A DNA stretch of 64,000 nt from an uncultured Dokdonia sp. (lineage in GTDB: Bacteria; Bacteroidota; Bacteroidia; Flavobacteriales; Flavobacteriaceae), in the NCBI RefSeq assembly GCF_947492535.1, contig NZ_CANLNH010000009.1, positions 140,626-204,625 on the forward strand, in the 5' to 3' direction. A model generated the notes under the pieces. The model did no database searches and was not told where the DNA came from. It saw only the letters and a program-made list of their open reading frames with translations. A program made the position numbers and the translations under genes. This document shows positions 43,314 through 52,820 of this stretch, piece by piece (positions within the stretch are counted from its first letter, which is position 1; the number at the start of each line of letters is the position of its first letter).

Positions 43314-43583
43314 TTATGTTTTGTTCTTAATTCTTTCCATATGCTTCTCAATATCTACAGGTTTATGAATCTTTTTTGTAGATACTGGATACTTTTCTAG
43401 TAATGAAGCTGGTCGTATCGGTCGTTTTTCAAAACCGCCACCACAATTAGGACAGACTTCTTGCAATACATTTTCTACACAATCACTACAGTAGGTACAT
43501 TCAAAGGTGCAGATCATGGCATCGCTAGCATCATATGGAAGTGCTTTATCACAATGTTCACAAGAAGGGCGTATTTCTAACAT
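43314..43583 (-). CDS. DUF1272 small zinc-binding-like protein
   Basis: 89 aa. Four CxxC-type pairs (CEHCDKALP, CTFECTYCSDC, CPNCGGGF) indicate a small zinc protein of the DUF1272 family. It is 8 bp downstream of the deaminase gene, so co-transcribed. Function unknown. Confidence 0.85.
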   Translation of the reverse strand: MLEIRPSCEHCDKALPYDASDAMICTFECTYCSDCVENVLQEVCPNCGGGFEKRPIRPASLLEKYPVSTKKIHKPVDIEKHMERIKNKT

Positions 43584-43591
43584 CTTATTTT

Positions 43592-44506
43592 TTATAAATT
43601 TTTATAATCTGGTAAGGTAGGTCTCGTTTCAAGTCCTTTTTTAATTACTTGTAATACATGCGCTCTTTCTTCTCCTGATAATGGTAATCGTGGTGCTCTT
43701 ACATGTTCTGTACCAATCCCTGTATGTACTTCTGCTAGTTTTATATTCTGTACTAATTTCGGGTTTATATCTAACTCTAGCAAGGGTAAAAACCATCGAT
43801 ATATAGCAATAGCTTCTTGAATACGTCCTGCCTTTTGTAATTCATATATCGCAACAGTTTCTGCTGGGAATGCATCTACAAGTCCAGCAATCCATCCATC
43901 TGCTCCCATAAGAAGTGATTCCAATGCTAAGGTGTCTACCCCTGTCATTATTTTTAATCGATCACCAAACGCATTTTTAATACGCGTTACATTAGAGATA
44001 TCTCTTGTAGATTCTTTGACCGCTTCTATATTATCACAGGCTAATAATTGATCAAACATAGCTAGTGTCACTTCTATTTTATAATCTACTGGATTATTAT
44101 AGACCATAATAGGTAGTGAAGTATTTTCTGCAACGGCCTTGAAATAAGCAACGACTTCTGCATCTCCAGCTTTATAACGCATAGGGGGTAACATCATTAA
44201 TCCAGTAGCGCCATCTTTCTCTGCCGAATGCGCAGCGGCAATCGCTCCTTTTGTGGTTTGCTCTGCAATATTAATAAGAACAGGCACCTTCCCGTCTACG
44301 AGTTGTACAGTTTCTTGTGTCAAGATACTTTTTTCAGCATCACTTAAGGTACTTGCTTCTCCTAGAGTTCCTCCTAGTACAATTCCATGTACGCCTGCTT
44401 CTAATTGCGCTTTAATATTTACGGCAAACATAGCTAGATCTAAGGTATCTTGTGCTGTAAACTTTGTCGTGACGGCTGGCATCACTCCTTTCCATTGTAT
44501 TGACAT
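43592..44506 (-). CDS. 1-pyrroline-4-hydroxy-2-carboxylate deaminase (DapA family)
   Basis: 304 aa from the ATG at 44506; the ORF track starts 31 codons earlier, but MSIQWKGVMPAVTTKF is the normal family N-terminus. Schiff-base Lys in IEAVKESTRD, Tyr in IMVYNNPVDY, GTLGEASTL phosphate-type loop. In this gene neighbourhood it should deaminate 1-pyrroline-4-hydroxy-2-carboxylate to alpha-ketoglutarate semialdehyde. It is the first gene of the catabolic set, divergent from the AraC regulator. Confidence 0.9.
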   Translation of the reverse strand: MSIQWKGVMPAVTTKFTAQDTLDLAMFAVNIKAQLEAGVHGIVLGGTLGEASTLSDAEKSILTQETVQLVDGKVPVLINIAEQTTKGAIAAAHSAEKDGATGLMMLPPMRYKAGDAEVVAYFKAVAENTSLPIMVYNNPVDYKIEVTLAMFDQLLACDNIEAVKESTRDISNVTRIKNAFGDRLKIMTGVDTLALESLLMGADGWIAGLVDAFPAETVAIYELQKAGRIQEAIAIYRWFLPLLELDINPKLVQNIKLAEVHTGIGTEHVRAPRLPLSGEERAHVLQVIKKGLETRPTLPDYKNL

Positions 44507-44686
44507 ATCTATATGTATATGGTTATCATATGCTGCCTCACGTATCAAAGTGAGGCTTCTAATTTGAGAATAAAAATACCATACATCACACGGATACATA
44601 ATGTGTCAATTATCCAATACTATGCGTATATTATCCATTTTATATGAAGCATTTCTTATTTTGAAACAATAAAGTATCTTTATGTT

Positions 44687-45517
44687 GTGAAAGTACTGCC
44701 TTTTAAAATACCTAAACCTAGTAATACTGCTATTATCTTTCAAATAGATACGGGTGCGTTTTATGAGCAATTACATCAACATCAAGAACTTCAGATAAGT
44801 CATATTCTAAAAGGAAATGGCACATTACTTATTGCAGACACTATACATCATTTTCAGGAAGGGGATGTTTTTGTGATTGGCGGACAACAACCTCATGTAT
44901 TTCGTAGTGAAACAACAGATGCATTAATGCATACCCTGTTTTTTAATCCGCAGTCTTTTGGAGATTCCTTTTTAAATTTAGAGGAAGGCAAAGGGGTTCA
45001 GGATTTTTACGCTTTCGCGAAAGCGGGATTTAAAACAACCGCAACGCAAGAACTTATCGCCATGTTTGGTGCCATAGCACAACATGAAGGGGTCTCTCGA
45101 CTGGCCTATTTTTTACTCCTCATACAATTATTAACCAAAAGTACCTATACACCTATTTCTTCTTTTGTATATCCTAAAAATATATCGGAAGCTGATGGAA
45201 AAAAGTTACATCGCATTTTTGAATACTCCTTACAGCACTTTTCTACACCTATACAATTAGAAGATATTGCGCATATTGCAGCAATGAGTACCAATGGGTT
45301 TTGTAAATATTTTAAAAAACGAACAAATAAAACGTATTTTCAGTTTTTAACGGAATTACGAATTGCACAAGCTTGTCAATTATTAAAAGAACAGCCTGAA
45401 TTATCTATCGCAGCTATTGCCGAACTTTCAGGATTTCAAACTTTATCCCATTTTAATAGAAAATTCAAATACCATAAAAAAGTAAGTCCTTCTATATATA
45501 GAGTTTCATTTCAATAA
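44687..45517 (+). CDS. AraC-family regulator of the hydroxyproline cluster
   Basis: 276 aa, GTG start. N-terminal cupin-type ligand domain (FYEQLHQHQELQISHILKGNG, partly quoted) and C-terminal double HTH (IAHIAAMSTNGFCKYFKKRT ... AIAELSGFQTLSHFNRKF). Divergent from the deaminase gene with 180 bp between starts, so likely the local activator responding to hydroxyproline or an intermediate. It carries an iterated palindrome encoding YAFAKAGF near residue 110. Confidence 0.87.
   Translation: MKVLPFKIPKPSNTAIIFQIDTGAFYEQLHQHQELQISHILKGNGTLLIADTIHHFQEGDVFVIGGQQPHVFRSETTDALMHTLFFNPQSFGDSFLNLEEGKGVQDFYAFAKAGFKTTATQELIAMFGAIAQHEGVSRLAYFLLLIQLLTKSTYTPISSFVYPKNISEADGKKLHRIFEYSLQHFSTPIQLEDIAHIAAMSTNGFCKYFKKRTNKTYFQFLTELRIAQACQLLKEQPELSIAAIAELSGFQTLSHFNRKFKYHKKVSPSIYRVSFQ
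45010..45025. repeat. Iterated palindrome, copy 9 (in CDS, AFAKA frame)
   Basis: Perfect CGCTTTCGCGAAAGCG in the AraC regulator gene. Confidence 0.95.
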
Positions 45518-45965
45518 AAGGACTCAAAATGAATGCTATTTTTTGGAGTCAAAAACCTTCACATGCGATAAAACTATCGAAAAGTAGACTACTATAAGTT
45601 TTATCTATATCACTATAAGTCTAAAAATAAGCGTTTTATGTTAGAACCGTTACACTTTTTTTTTATTAAGACTTACCATTATTACCTTAATTACATTTTT
45701 AACATTTTTTTCTTTCCAAAAAATAAAATTAAGCTAAATCCTTGTAAAACAGATACTCCCAGTATTCTGAAGTTCAAAAAATCAGAGCTTCAAACACTAT
45801 GACAATCTTCCTTTTTTCTACGATCCCCAAGAAAATAGAGAAAGTATAACGAAATCCTTTAGTCTAAACCGGTGTGATAAAAATAAAGCGCTCATTATTT
45901 TCAAACAAACCTAATACACAAATAAAGAAACATATTTAAACAAAAAATTAAATAAACACATAATC
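45518..45965. other. Intergenic region before the lipoprotein gene
   Basis: 448 bp, AT-rich. A hairpin GGACTCAAAAT ... ATTTTTTGGAGTC (45520-45550) follows the AraC gene and may be its terminator. No gene is seen in the rest. Confidence 0.45.
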
Positions 45966-47291
45966 ATGAAAAAGATCATATATACATTAATGGCAGCAGG
46001 AGCTATATTTATAGCAAGTTGTAGTTCTGACGATAATAACAGTTCTACTCCAGAAGGTGAAAATCCACCAGCAGATGCACCTTCTGCAGCGAGTTTATTA
46101 TTAAATAGTATTGAAGTAGATGGAGGTACTCCATATAATGCAGACAATCCTGCTCTTAGTTTTACTGGCGCACAAAACGTATTTGTTCCTAGCGTTTTAG
46201 GAATTGATTTTCGTGTAGACAGAGATGTAGTGCCAGCAGGCCCTACAGTAAGATTACCTATGTTCCAAGGATGGGAAACAACACCTAGTGGTCCTAGAGA
46301 AGCATACTATGTAATTACAGAAGCTTCTGATGAAGATTTCGCAAGAGAACTTGGAATTATTTATGCACCTAGAATGGCAGAAGCTATTGGTTCTGGAGGA
46401 GTTCAAAGTTCTGAATGGACAGATGATGGTAGACTTATTTTTGAAGGGTCTGTAGATTTTTCTCCTACACGAAGCTTAACCGCTGGAGGAGTATCAGCAG
46501 ATGGAGCATTAGTTGGCTTCCCACCTGCAGCAGTAACTCCTGGAGCAGTTGCAGATGCAAACTGGTCTTCATATGTAGCATTACCGGGTACTAACATTGT
46601 AATCAATGCACAATTAGTAGCAAATAGTACAGGAATACACGACAGAATTCCTAATCCAAATGGAAACGGACAAGCGCAAGAAGACGATTTAAACAACCCT
46701 AACTTTGCACCAGATCAAGCATCTGTAGTAATGCAACTTCTAGATGGATGGCATGACGACAGAGCATACTACTTCCACCTTGTAACTGATACTTCAGATC
46801 CTGGACCAGCGACGATCGAATTAGGAGTATATGCGCCAAGATTAAATGAGATTCCTCAATTTGGATTATTCCCAGGAGGTTCTATGTTACCTTTTAGCCC
46901 AACTGCAAATGGTGTTACACCAGACGCTAATAATCCTCTAGGATTTCAAGGTTTAAATACGGCTTCTATAAGTGAACGTCAAGTAAATGATCCTACAAAT
47001 ACATTCCCAATTGATCCAAGTGACACACGTTACTCTCCAATGTGGGATGCACATATTACTGAGTTTACTGTTCCTGTAGAAGATCGTGTAATCTTAACAA
47101 GTTTTGGTCAAATTAATGATCTTTTAGAAGACGGTACTTTAATTCCTTTTAGAGGAAATGCAAATCCAAGTCCGTTAGCAAATTCATTATCAGATTTATT
47201 AACAGCAACAGGAGCTATCATTAACTGTCCAGTAATTACACAACCAGATGCGAGTGTGATTGGAACTCAAATTGGAGCACCAAGAAACTAA
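45966..47291 (+). CDS. Exported lipoprotein of unknown function
   Basis: 441 aa. Lipoprotein signal with lipobox and typical flavobacterial spacer (AAGAIFIASCSSDDNNSS). The body is beta-rich, acidic and low in Lys (FRVDRDVVPAGPTVRLPMFQ, GWHDDRAYYFHLVTDTSDPG), and I do not recognise its family. Codon usage and composition are somewhat GC-richer than its neighbours. Monocistronic with a strong terminator, so it may be well expressed. Confidence 0.7.
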   Translation: MKKIIYTLMAAGAIFIASCSSDDNNSSTPEGENPPADAPSAASLLLNSIEVDGGTPYNADNPALSFTGAQNVFVPSVLGIDFRVDRDVVPAGPTVRLPMFQGWETTPSGPREAYYVITEASDEDFARELGIIYAPRMAEAIGSGGVQSSEWTDDGRLIFEGSVDFSPTRSLTAGGVSADGALVGFPPAAVTPGAVADANWSSYVALPGTNIVINAQLVANSTGIHDRIPNPNGNGQAQEDDLNNPNFAPDQASVVMQLLDGWHDDRAYYFHLVTDTSDPGPATIELGVYAPRLNEIPQFGLFPGGSMLPFSPTANGVTPDANNPLGFQGLNTASISERQVNDPTNTFPIDPSDTRYSPMWDAHITEFTVPVEDRVILTSFGQINDLLEDGTLIPFRGNANPSPLANSLSDLLTATGAIINCPVITQPDASVIGTQIGAPRN

Positions 47292-47342
47292 TAATACATC
47301 AAGGTATTATTCACACAAAAAGAATAATTTTTGATTTTAGGG

Positions 47343-47374
47343 GGCTGTCCGAGAGGACAGCCTTCTTTTGTTTT
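47343..47374 (+). terminator. Terminator after the lipoprotein gene
   Basis: GGCTGTCC / GGACAGCC stem with GAGA tetraloop and TTCTTTTGTTTTG tail. Confidence 0.93.
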
Positions 47375-47387
47375 GTAATTATTTTAA

Positions 47388-48389
47388 TTAATTCCCTTTA
47401 ATACGTTCCCAAAGTGTTCCAAAAATAGCATCAGTATTTTCCATTTCTGGGCGGTCTTCTGTGGCAGTAATCACACCTTCTTTTTCTGCTAATACATATC
47501 TAAATACAAATTGAGGATGCTCTGGATCAATAGCGATCAATCCAAAGCGCAAATCATTATAAATCCACTGTCCGTTTTCTTCTTCTAGAATATACCAACC
47601 TTCTGAGATGTTGATGAGGCGTTGTACCTCATCTCTAGAAGCCAGCTCTTCTGATGCTTTCCGTTTTTTTGGATAGGCCGTAAATGTGATGGGTTGGGAA
47701 TCAAAAAAGGAATAGTCGCCTATCAAATAGTTTTCTCCTGCATCTATATTAGCATTCCATAAAATGGTATTCATTGGGGCCGGACGTGTTGATATTTTAG
47801 AATAGGTAATCTGTTGTTCTTCTAATGCCTTTGTAATTTTTGTATGTGCTGCCCATTTCAAAAATAGGGTAAGGACTAAATATCCTGTGCTCAAATATAT
47901 GCCAAGGTGATTTATACGCTTTCGCGAAAGCGTACCCTTCTTCTTAAACGCTGCAATGAGAAGGCATACTAAAAATGGAAGGGTGTATAAAGGGTCGATC
48001 ACAAAAATGTTATTGAAGGCAAGACGCCAGTCAAAAGGCCAGAATAATTGTGTTCCCCAAGTCGTAAATGCATCTAGTAATGGATGCGTAAAGAGCCCCC
48101 AGAAAAAGAGTTTGGCCCAACCTTGCCAACCTACATCATCTCGTTTTTTTATTTGATGAACAAGCCAACCTAATAGGGGCGCCATTATAACTGAAAAGAT
48201 AATAGAATGACTGAATCCTCGATGCATTTCGGTCGCGGTAATCGTGTCTGTAAGAAAGCGTGCTACAACATCTAGATCTGGAATGGTACCTGCAATGGCT
48301 CCCCATACCATAGCTCTATTTCCTATTTTTTTTCCTAAGACCGCTTCTCCTACGGCTGCTCCTAAAACGACTTGTGTTAAACTATCCAA
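47388..48389 (-). CDS. YdjM-like membrane-bound metal-dependent hydrolase (DUF457)
   Basis: 333 aa. The family N-terminus MDSLTQVVLGAAVGEAVLG is followed by GTIPDLDVV, HRGFSHSIIF and THPLLDAFTTWGTQL, which supply the His/Asp metal ligands, and four or five membrane helices. The C-terminal ~120 residues are a soluble extension. The enzymatic reaction is unknown for the family. A palindrome copy encodes GTLSRKRI. Confidence 0.85.
   Translation of the reverse strand: MDSLTQVVLGAAVGEAVLGKKIGNRAMVWGAIAGTIPDLDVVARFLTDTITATEMHRGFSHSIIFSVIMAPLLGWLVHQIKKRDDVGWQGWAKLFFWGLFTHPLLDAFTTWGTQLFWPFDWRLAFNNIFVIDPLYTLPFLVCLLIAAFKKKGTLSRKRINHLGIYLSTGYLVLTLFLKWAAHTKITKALEEQQITYSKISTRPAPMNTILWNANIDAGENYLIGDYSFFDSQPITFTAYPKKRKASEELASRDEVQRLINISEGWYILEEENGQWIYNDLRFGLIAIDPEHPQFVFRYVLAEKEGVITATEDRPEMENTDAIFGTLWERIKGN
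47917..47932. repeat. Iterated palindrome, copy 10 (in CDS, TLSRK frame)
   Basis: Perfect CGCTTTCGCGAAAGCG within the YdjM-like gene. Confidence 0.95.
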
Positions 48390-48401
48390 TGTTTTCTTTT
48401 T

Positions 48402-48965
48402 TTACCATTTTTTAAAAGTTATGGATGATTGAAAATACCAATATCCCTTTTCTCTTGTAACACTACAATGAAATGTATCTAGTGTCTTTAAATTTAATAC
48501 TTCAAAATATTCCCCTTCTTGCGGATATAAGCTTTGATTTGTTATTATTTTATATTCTCTAGTATCAATTGATTTTAAGAACAGTAATGCTTTAGATTTA
48601 TCTTTATCTAATTTCAATTTAAAATTTCTAAAATAAATGTATGCCTCATCACATAATTTAGAATAAAATTCTTTTGACCCTTCAGGAATAAGTATTGATG
48701 AATGATCATCATCTATATATCCAATATCTGGCTCTATCTCTTCTTGATCATATTCTAATTGGTAATAAATTAGGGTATCTCCTATTTCTTTACTAATTAA
48801 TACAACATCATCTCCCCATAACCTCTTATATCCATTTTCTATAAGTCCTTCACAAGATAATTTATGATTTACCTCAAAAGGATCTCTTTTATCTATTTTT
48901 GATTGTTTATTACAAGATTGTAACAATAAAGAGAGTATTATAAAAAAGGAAAGGGATCTACACAT
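48402..48965 (-). CDS. Small lipoprotein, unknown
   Basis: 187 aa from the ATG at 48965 (the track uses a TTG three codons earlier). Lipobox in FFIILSLLLQSCNKQ. The mature part shows no recognised domain (GYKRLWGDDVVLISKEIGD, YFEVLNLKTLDTFHCSV). It is 12 bp upstream of the YdjM-like gene on the same strand, so probably co-transcribed. Confidence 0.65.
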   Translation of the reverse strand: MCRSLSFFIILSLLLQSCNKQSKIDKRDPFEVNHKLSCEGLIENGYKRLWGDDVVLISKEIGDTLIYYQLEYDQEEIEPDIGYIDDDHSSILIPEGSKEFYSKLCDEAYIYFRNFKLKLDKDKSKALLFLKSIDTREYKIITNQSLYPQEGEYFEVLNLKTLDTFHCSVTREKGYWYFQSSITFKKW

Positions 48966-49050
48966 GTTGGTCAATGAGAATGACGTTATTATTTAGTTTA
49001 AATGATGACAATCGTTAAGCTAAGGTATATTCGTTCGTTCAAAAAATATT

Positions 49051-49210
49051 TTCTTTTCTTTTTTCATTGCCAAAAAAGAAACAAAAAGTCTAGGCTGGCG
49101 AAACCTTGTCTAAATTTATCATTCTATTCCTAAATTTCAGAAACTCGCTACGCTCAAACAGTCTGAAATTTTACGGAATCTTCACTTCAAATTTTACGAC
49201 AACTTTTCGA
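49051..49210. repeat. Interspersed repeat, family 2, copy 1
   Basis: About 160 bp containing CCAAAAAAGAAACAAAAAGT, CTAAATTTCAGAAACTCGCT, GTCTGAAATTTTACGGAAT and TTCACTTCAAATTTTACGAC. It matches 57668-57831 almost throughout. TTTCAGA/TCTGAAA forms an internal stem. Confidence 0.85.
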
Positions 49211-49248
49211 ATGCCAGAGAAAAGATTCCAACCTTCGCGGGAATTCAT

Positions 49249-49620
49249 TTATACATGCTGATCGATGAGTATGGCGTTTCCATCTGGATCCATCAGTACA
49301 ACACTAGCAGGTCCTGTCTTAGTTTCATCTGCTTCGCGTTCTAAGGGGATTCCTTTTTCTTTAAGGTGTTTTTGAATGGTGCGTACGTCATCAAAGTCAT
49401 CTAAAACATTGGCATTTTCATCCCAGCCTGGATTGAATGTCAAAATGTTGTTTTCAAACATCCCTTCAAAAAGTCCGATGAGGGCATTGCCATTTTTCAT
49501 AATGAGATACTTGCGTTCTATATCGCCTGCAAATACTTCAAAGCCTAAATGCTCATAAAAAGCTTTGGACTTATGAATGTCTTTTACACTCAAACTACTT
49601 GAAAAGGCTCCTAGTTTCAT
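49249..49620 (-). CDS. VOC-family (glyoxalase-like) protein
   Basis: 123 aa, single vicinal-oxygen-chelate fold: GAFSSSLSVKDIHKSKAFYEHLGFEV at the start (partly) and VVLMDPDGNAILIDQHV at the end. Metal-dependent isomerase, dioxygenase or resistance roles are all possible for the family. Monocistronic; an AAGGTTT repeat lies 54 bp upstream of its start. Confidence 0.85.
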   Translation of the reverse strand: MKLGAFSSSLSVKDIHKSKAFYEHLGFEVFAGDIERKYLIMKNGNALIGLFEGMFENNILTFNPGWDENANVLDDFDDVRTIQKHLKEKGIPLEREADETKTGPASVVLMDPDGNAILIDQHV

Positions 49621-50188
49621 ACTTGATAGGTTTAAGATTGTTCTTTAAAAGTAGTGAATTGTTTTGTGAGTATAAGGTTTAAGGTTTAAGGTTTAAGGTC
49701 AGATTAATGTTTTTATATTTTAAACATAACGTATTGTAAACGAATCTAAAAAGTATATCCATTAATAAAACATAAGATTCCCTCCTTCGAGGGAATTATA
49801 AGTTCCTTCCTAAGAAAACTGTATGCTTAACTTGTAGACTTAAAGGTTAGAGATGTTTTACTTGATATACTATGCACATCATATTTCTAAAATAGAGTAT
49901 TGTTCTATTTTAGAGTAGTACTCTATTTTTATTCCCCTTCGGGGCTAAGGGGATTTCATACCTCCCTCGGTCTCTTACTCCAGCAAGTGTCACACTGAGC
50001 TTGTCGAAGTGTTCTAAGCAGAAAAAGTGTTAGGTGATTCATCTCTTTAGTAGCAAACCTTTGTATTTCTATGGTCTGGTGGAGTGCAGTCGAGATCTTT
50101 TTATGAAACGTAGTTATGTCTAATTAAAAAATTGCATTGGGCAACCTTTCTGTTTCTTGTTGCGTCTCTATAAATAAAACTATTTAAT
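49621..50188. other. Repeat-rich intergenic region
   Basis: 568 bp without a gene. It holds AAGGTTT x3 (49674-49694), an inverted pair TAAAATAGAGTA ... TACTCTATTTTT (49889-49932), TCCCTCCTTCGAGGGA, and a TCACACTGAGCTTGTCGAAG repeat near 49998. Confidence 0.55.
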
Positions 50189-51922
50189 ATGAAAATAAGC
50201 CCAAGAAAAATAATTAGTTTACTCCTTTTAGTTTCTCTAAATATTTTCAACACCTTTTCTCAATCGAAAAAAAATAATGTAAAATATATAACTGAATATT
50301 TTCATCAGAGAAATGAAGCAATGACTTTAGTCAAAAATGAAAAATGGCAAGAATCCATTGAAATTTTAAAAAATCTAACTTCTCAATATCAAAATGACGC
50401 TGATTTATTTTATGTATTAGGACTCTCCTATTATCAAGTAGAAAAATATCAAAACGCTATTTCTGCATTAAAAGAGACCCTTGATCTTGGTGGAACTATT
50501 TTAAGAGGAATACCAACAGGGTCAGCACCTTCAAATGATATTATGATAAAAATTGCTAAAGCCTATGCTAAAGATGGAGATAAGGATAATGCTCTGTTAT
50601 GGCTAAAAAAAGGATTTGCATCTCGTTACGACGAAAAACCCTTTTTAATAGGAGATCTTGCTTTTAAAGAGCTTATTAATGACAAAGATTTTTTAGTATT
50701 ATTTGGGAATAATCCTCAAGAAGATATCACAAGAGAAGAAGCCTGGATAAGAGATATAATATATTTAGAAGAACGAATTAACGAGTTACATTTTAGTCCT
50801 AACCACGCCATTTCTAAAACTGAACTATCAAAAAAGATTTTAAATATAAAAACAAATATATCCTCATTACGTGATGAACAAGTAATCGTAGAATTAATGA
50901 AAATTGTTGGTAGTTTAGGTAATGGACATAATTTAATTATTCCAACATCCCCAAACAAAGGAGCCTTAAAGAAACTTCCTGTTCAGTTTTATCAATTTAA
51001 TGACGGATTATTTATTGTCGATGCTGAAATAGGCTTTGAACAATGGATTGGCTATAAAGTACAGTTGATTGAAAATACACCTATAGAAGAAGCACTTCAA
51101 AAAACAAATATTATAAATGCAAGGGATAACGATATGCAAACACTTTGGTTGGGCCCATATTATTTAGGACTCCCAGATGTATTAATGGGTTTAGGAATTA
51201 TTAATAATACCCAGCAAGTAACAATTACTTTGAATGACAAAAATGGAAAGTCTCAAAAAATAATAATGAATCCTGTTTCTTGGAATTTTTCTGACTTTCC
51301 AAAAATGCCAAAACTAAAAGACAAGGAACAACCATTATTCTTATCGAAAACAGAAGACCCATATTGGTATAAATTGATTCCAGAAAATAATAGTATCTAT
51401 GTTCAGTTTAATGTTGTTACACATAAAAAAACACAAACTTTAGAAGGTTTTAATATAGAATTACGTAACCAGACTTCTAAAAATAATGTACAATATTTAA
51501 TTTTAGACTTGAGACATAATCACGGGGGAAATGGTTCTTTATTACCACCAATGTTAAAAACCATTATCAATTTTGAAGTTATGAATCCAGATGGAAAAGT
51601 CTTTGTGTTAATGGGACGAGAAACTTTTTCTGCGGCTCAAAACCTATTAACAGATATTACAAAATACACGAATGCTATCCTTGTTGGTGAACCCAGTGGT
51701 TCAAAACCAAATCATATAGGAGAAGCAGGATGGTTTAAACTACCACATTCAGGGTTAATGGGGCTTATTTCTACACAGTTTCATCAAACATCAAAAGCAG
51801 AAGACAATAGGAATTGGATTACCCCTCATATTCCCATAAGTACATTATCAACCGATTATTTTAATGGAAATGACAAGGCTCTAAATATTATAATGGATGT
51901 AATAAAGTCTTATAAGAACTAG
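50189..51922 (+). CDS. S41-like peptidase with N-terminal TPR region
   Basis: 577 aa. Signal peptide (ISLLLLVSLNIFNTFSQ), TPR-like helices (~35-160: LFYVLGLSYYQVEKYQNAIS), then an S41/tail-specific protease-like domain with LILDLRHNHGGNG and the nucleophile-type motif GRETFSAAQN, followed by VGEPSGSKPNH. No PDZ domain is evident. Probably periplasmic; substrate unknown. Downstream is a DUF4919 gene on the same strand after 146 bp. Confidence 0.8.
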   Translation: MKISPRKIISLLLLVSLNIFNTFSQSKKNNVKYITEYFHQRNEAMTLVKNEKWQESIEILKNLTSQYQNDADLFYVLGLSYYQVEKYQNAISALKETLDLGGTILRGIPTGSAPSNDIMIKIAKAYAKDGDKDNALLWLKKGFASRYDEKPFLIGDLAFKELINDKDFLVLFGNNPQEDITREEAWIRDIIYLEERINELHFSPNHAISKTELSKKILNIKTNISSLRDEQVIVELMKIVGSLGNGHNLIIPTSPNKGALKKLPVQFYQFNDGLFIVDAEIGFEQWIGYKVQLIENTPIEEALQKTNIINARDNDMQTLWLGPYYLGLPDVLMGLGIINNTQQVTITLNDKNGKSQKIIMNPVSWNFSDFPKMPKLKDKEQPLFLSKTEDPYWYKLIPENNSIYVQFNVVTHKKTQTLEGFNIELRNQTSKNNVQYLILDLRHNHGGNGSLLPPMLKTIINFEVMNPDGKVFVLMGRETFSAAQNLLTDITKYTNAILVGEPSGSKPNHIGEAGWFKLPHSGLMGLISTQFHQTSKAEDNRNWITPHIPISTLSTDYFNGNDKALNIIMDVIKSYKN

Positions 51923-52068
51923 GTGTAATAATGTATATGAAAAATACGCTAAAATGGTTATGCGAATTAAAATTACTACATTTTAATTATCTTTAAATCA
52001 AAACGGAAAAACAACGCTAGGCGTACTTTTCATATACAATTCCGTTTTACATCATTAAATAAATCCTA

Positions 52069-52752
52069 ATGAAAAAAATAATTTTAGTATCATTCATCTT
52101 TATGAGTTTCTTATCCTATTCTCAAGATTGGGATTTCGAAAAACCTAATTACAAGAAAATTGAAAAGAATATTAAAAAGAAAAAATCAAATCTCTTCTAC
52201 GAATCTTTGATGAATAGATTCCAAAATGCAGATTCAACAATGACTTTAGAGGAAAAAAGACATTTGTATTACGGGTATCGATTTGATGAAAATTACTCAC
52301 CTTATTCACGTTCTGATTATGGTGATAGTTTAAGAGTTGTATTACAAAAAGAAAAGTTAGACAGTATAGATTTCATTAAAGTAGTAGATTTTACAGATAA
52401 AATGCTTTTAGACAACCCTTTTGATTTGAATGCAATCAATTATCAATTATATTCATTGGAACAAATGGGAAATAAAACGACTTTCAATAAAAAAGTTACC
52501 CAATTAAAAGCTATTGTTGATGCTTTAATGAGTTCCGGTAATGGAACAAGTAAAAAAGAAGCATTTTATGTGATTTACACCTCACATGAATATGATTTGT
52601 TGAATATTCTTGGTTTTCAATTTGGAGGGTCTCAAAGTTTAATTGAACATTATGATTATTTGACTCTTGCTGAAAATGAAGCAAAAATAGAAGGGTTGTA
52701 TTTTGATGTAAGCCCTTGTCTGGATTCGATGGCAACAATATTTAAAAAATAA
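52069..52752 (+). CDS. DUF4919 protein
   Basis: 227 aa with signal peptide (IILVSFIFMSFLSYSQ). The body starts WDFEKPNYKKIEKNIKKK and includes HLYYGYRFDENYSPYSR, typical of DUF4919. Function unknown; predicted periplasmic or surface. Confidence 0.82.
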   Translation: MKKIILVSFIFMSFLSYSQDWDFEKPNYKKIEKNIKKKKSNLFYESLMNRFQNADSTMTLEEKRHLYYGYRFDENYSPYSRSDYGDSLRVVLQKEKLDSIDFIKVVDFTDKMLLDNPFDLNAINYQLYSLEQMGNKTTFNKKVTQLKAIVDALMSSGNGTSKKEAFYVIYTSHEYDLLNILGFQFGGSQSLIEHYDYLTLAENEAKIEGLYFDVSPCLDSMATIFKK

Positions 52753-52820
52753 AAAGCTGTACATCAATGGTTTCTAAGAAAAGCACTCGTACAGTTCTTT
52801 AAAATAGTTTAACTTTCCAA

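Noticed and set aside
44507-44599. Extended start of the DapA-family protein
   Set aside because: The extension extends 5' into the divergent promoter region and has no family match; M32 begins the conserved sequence.
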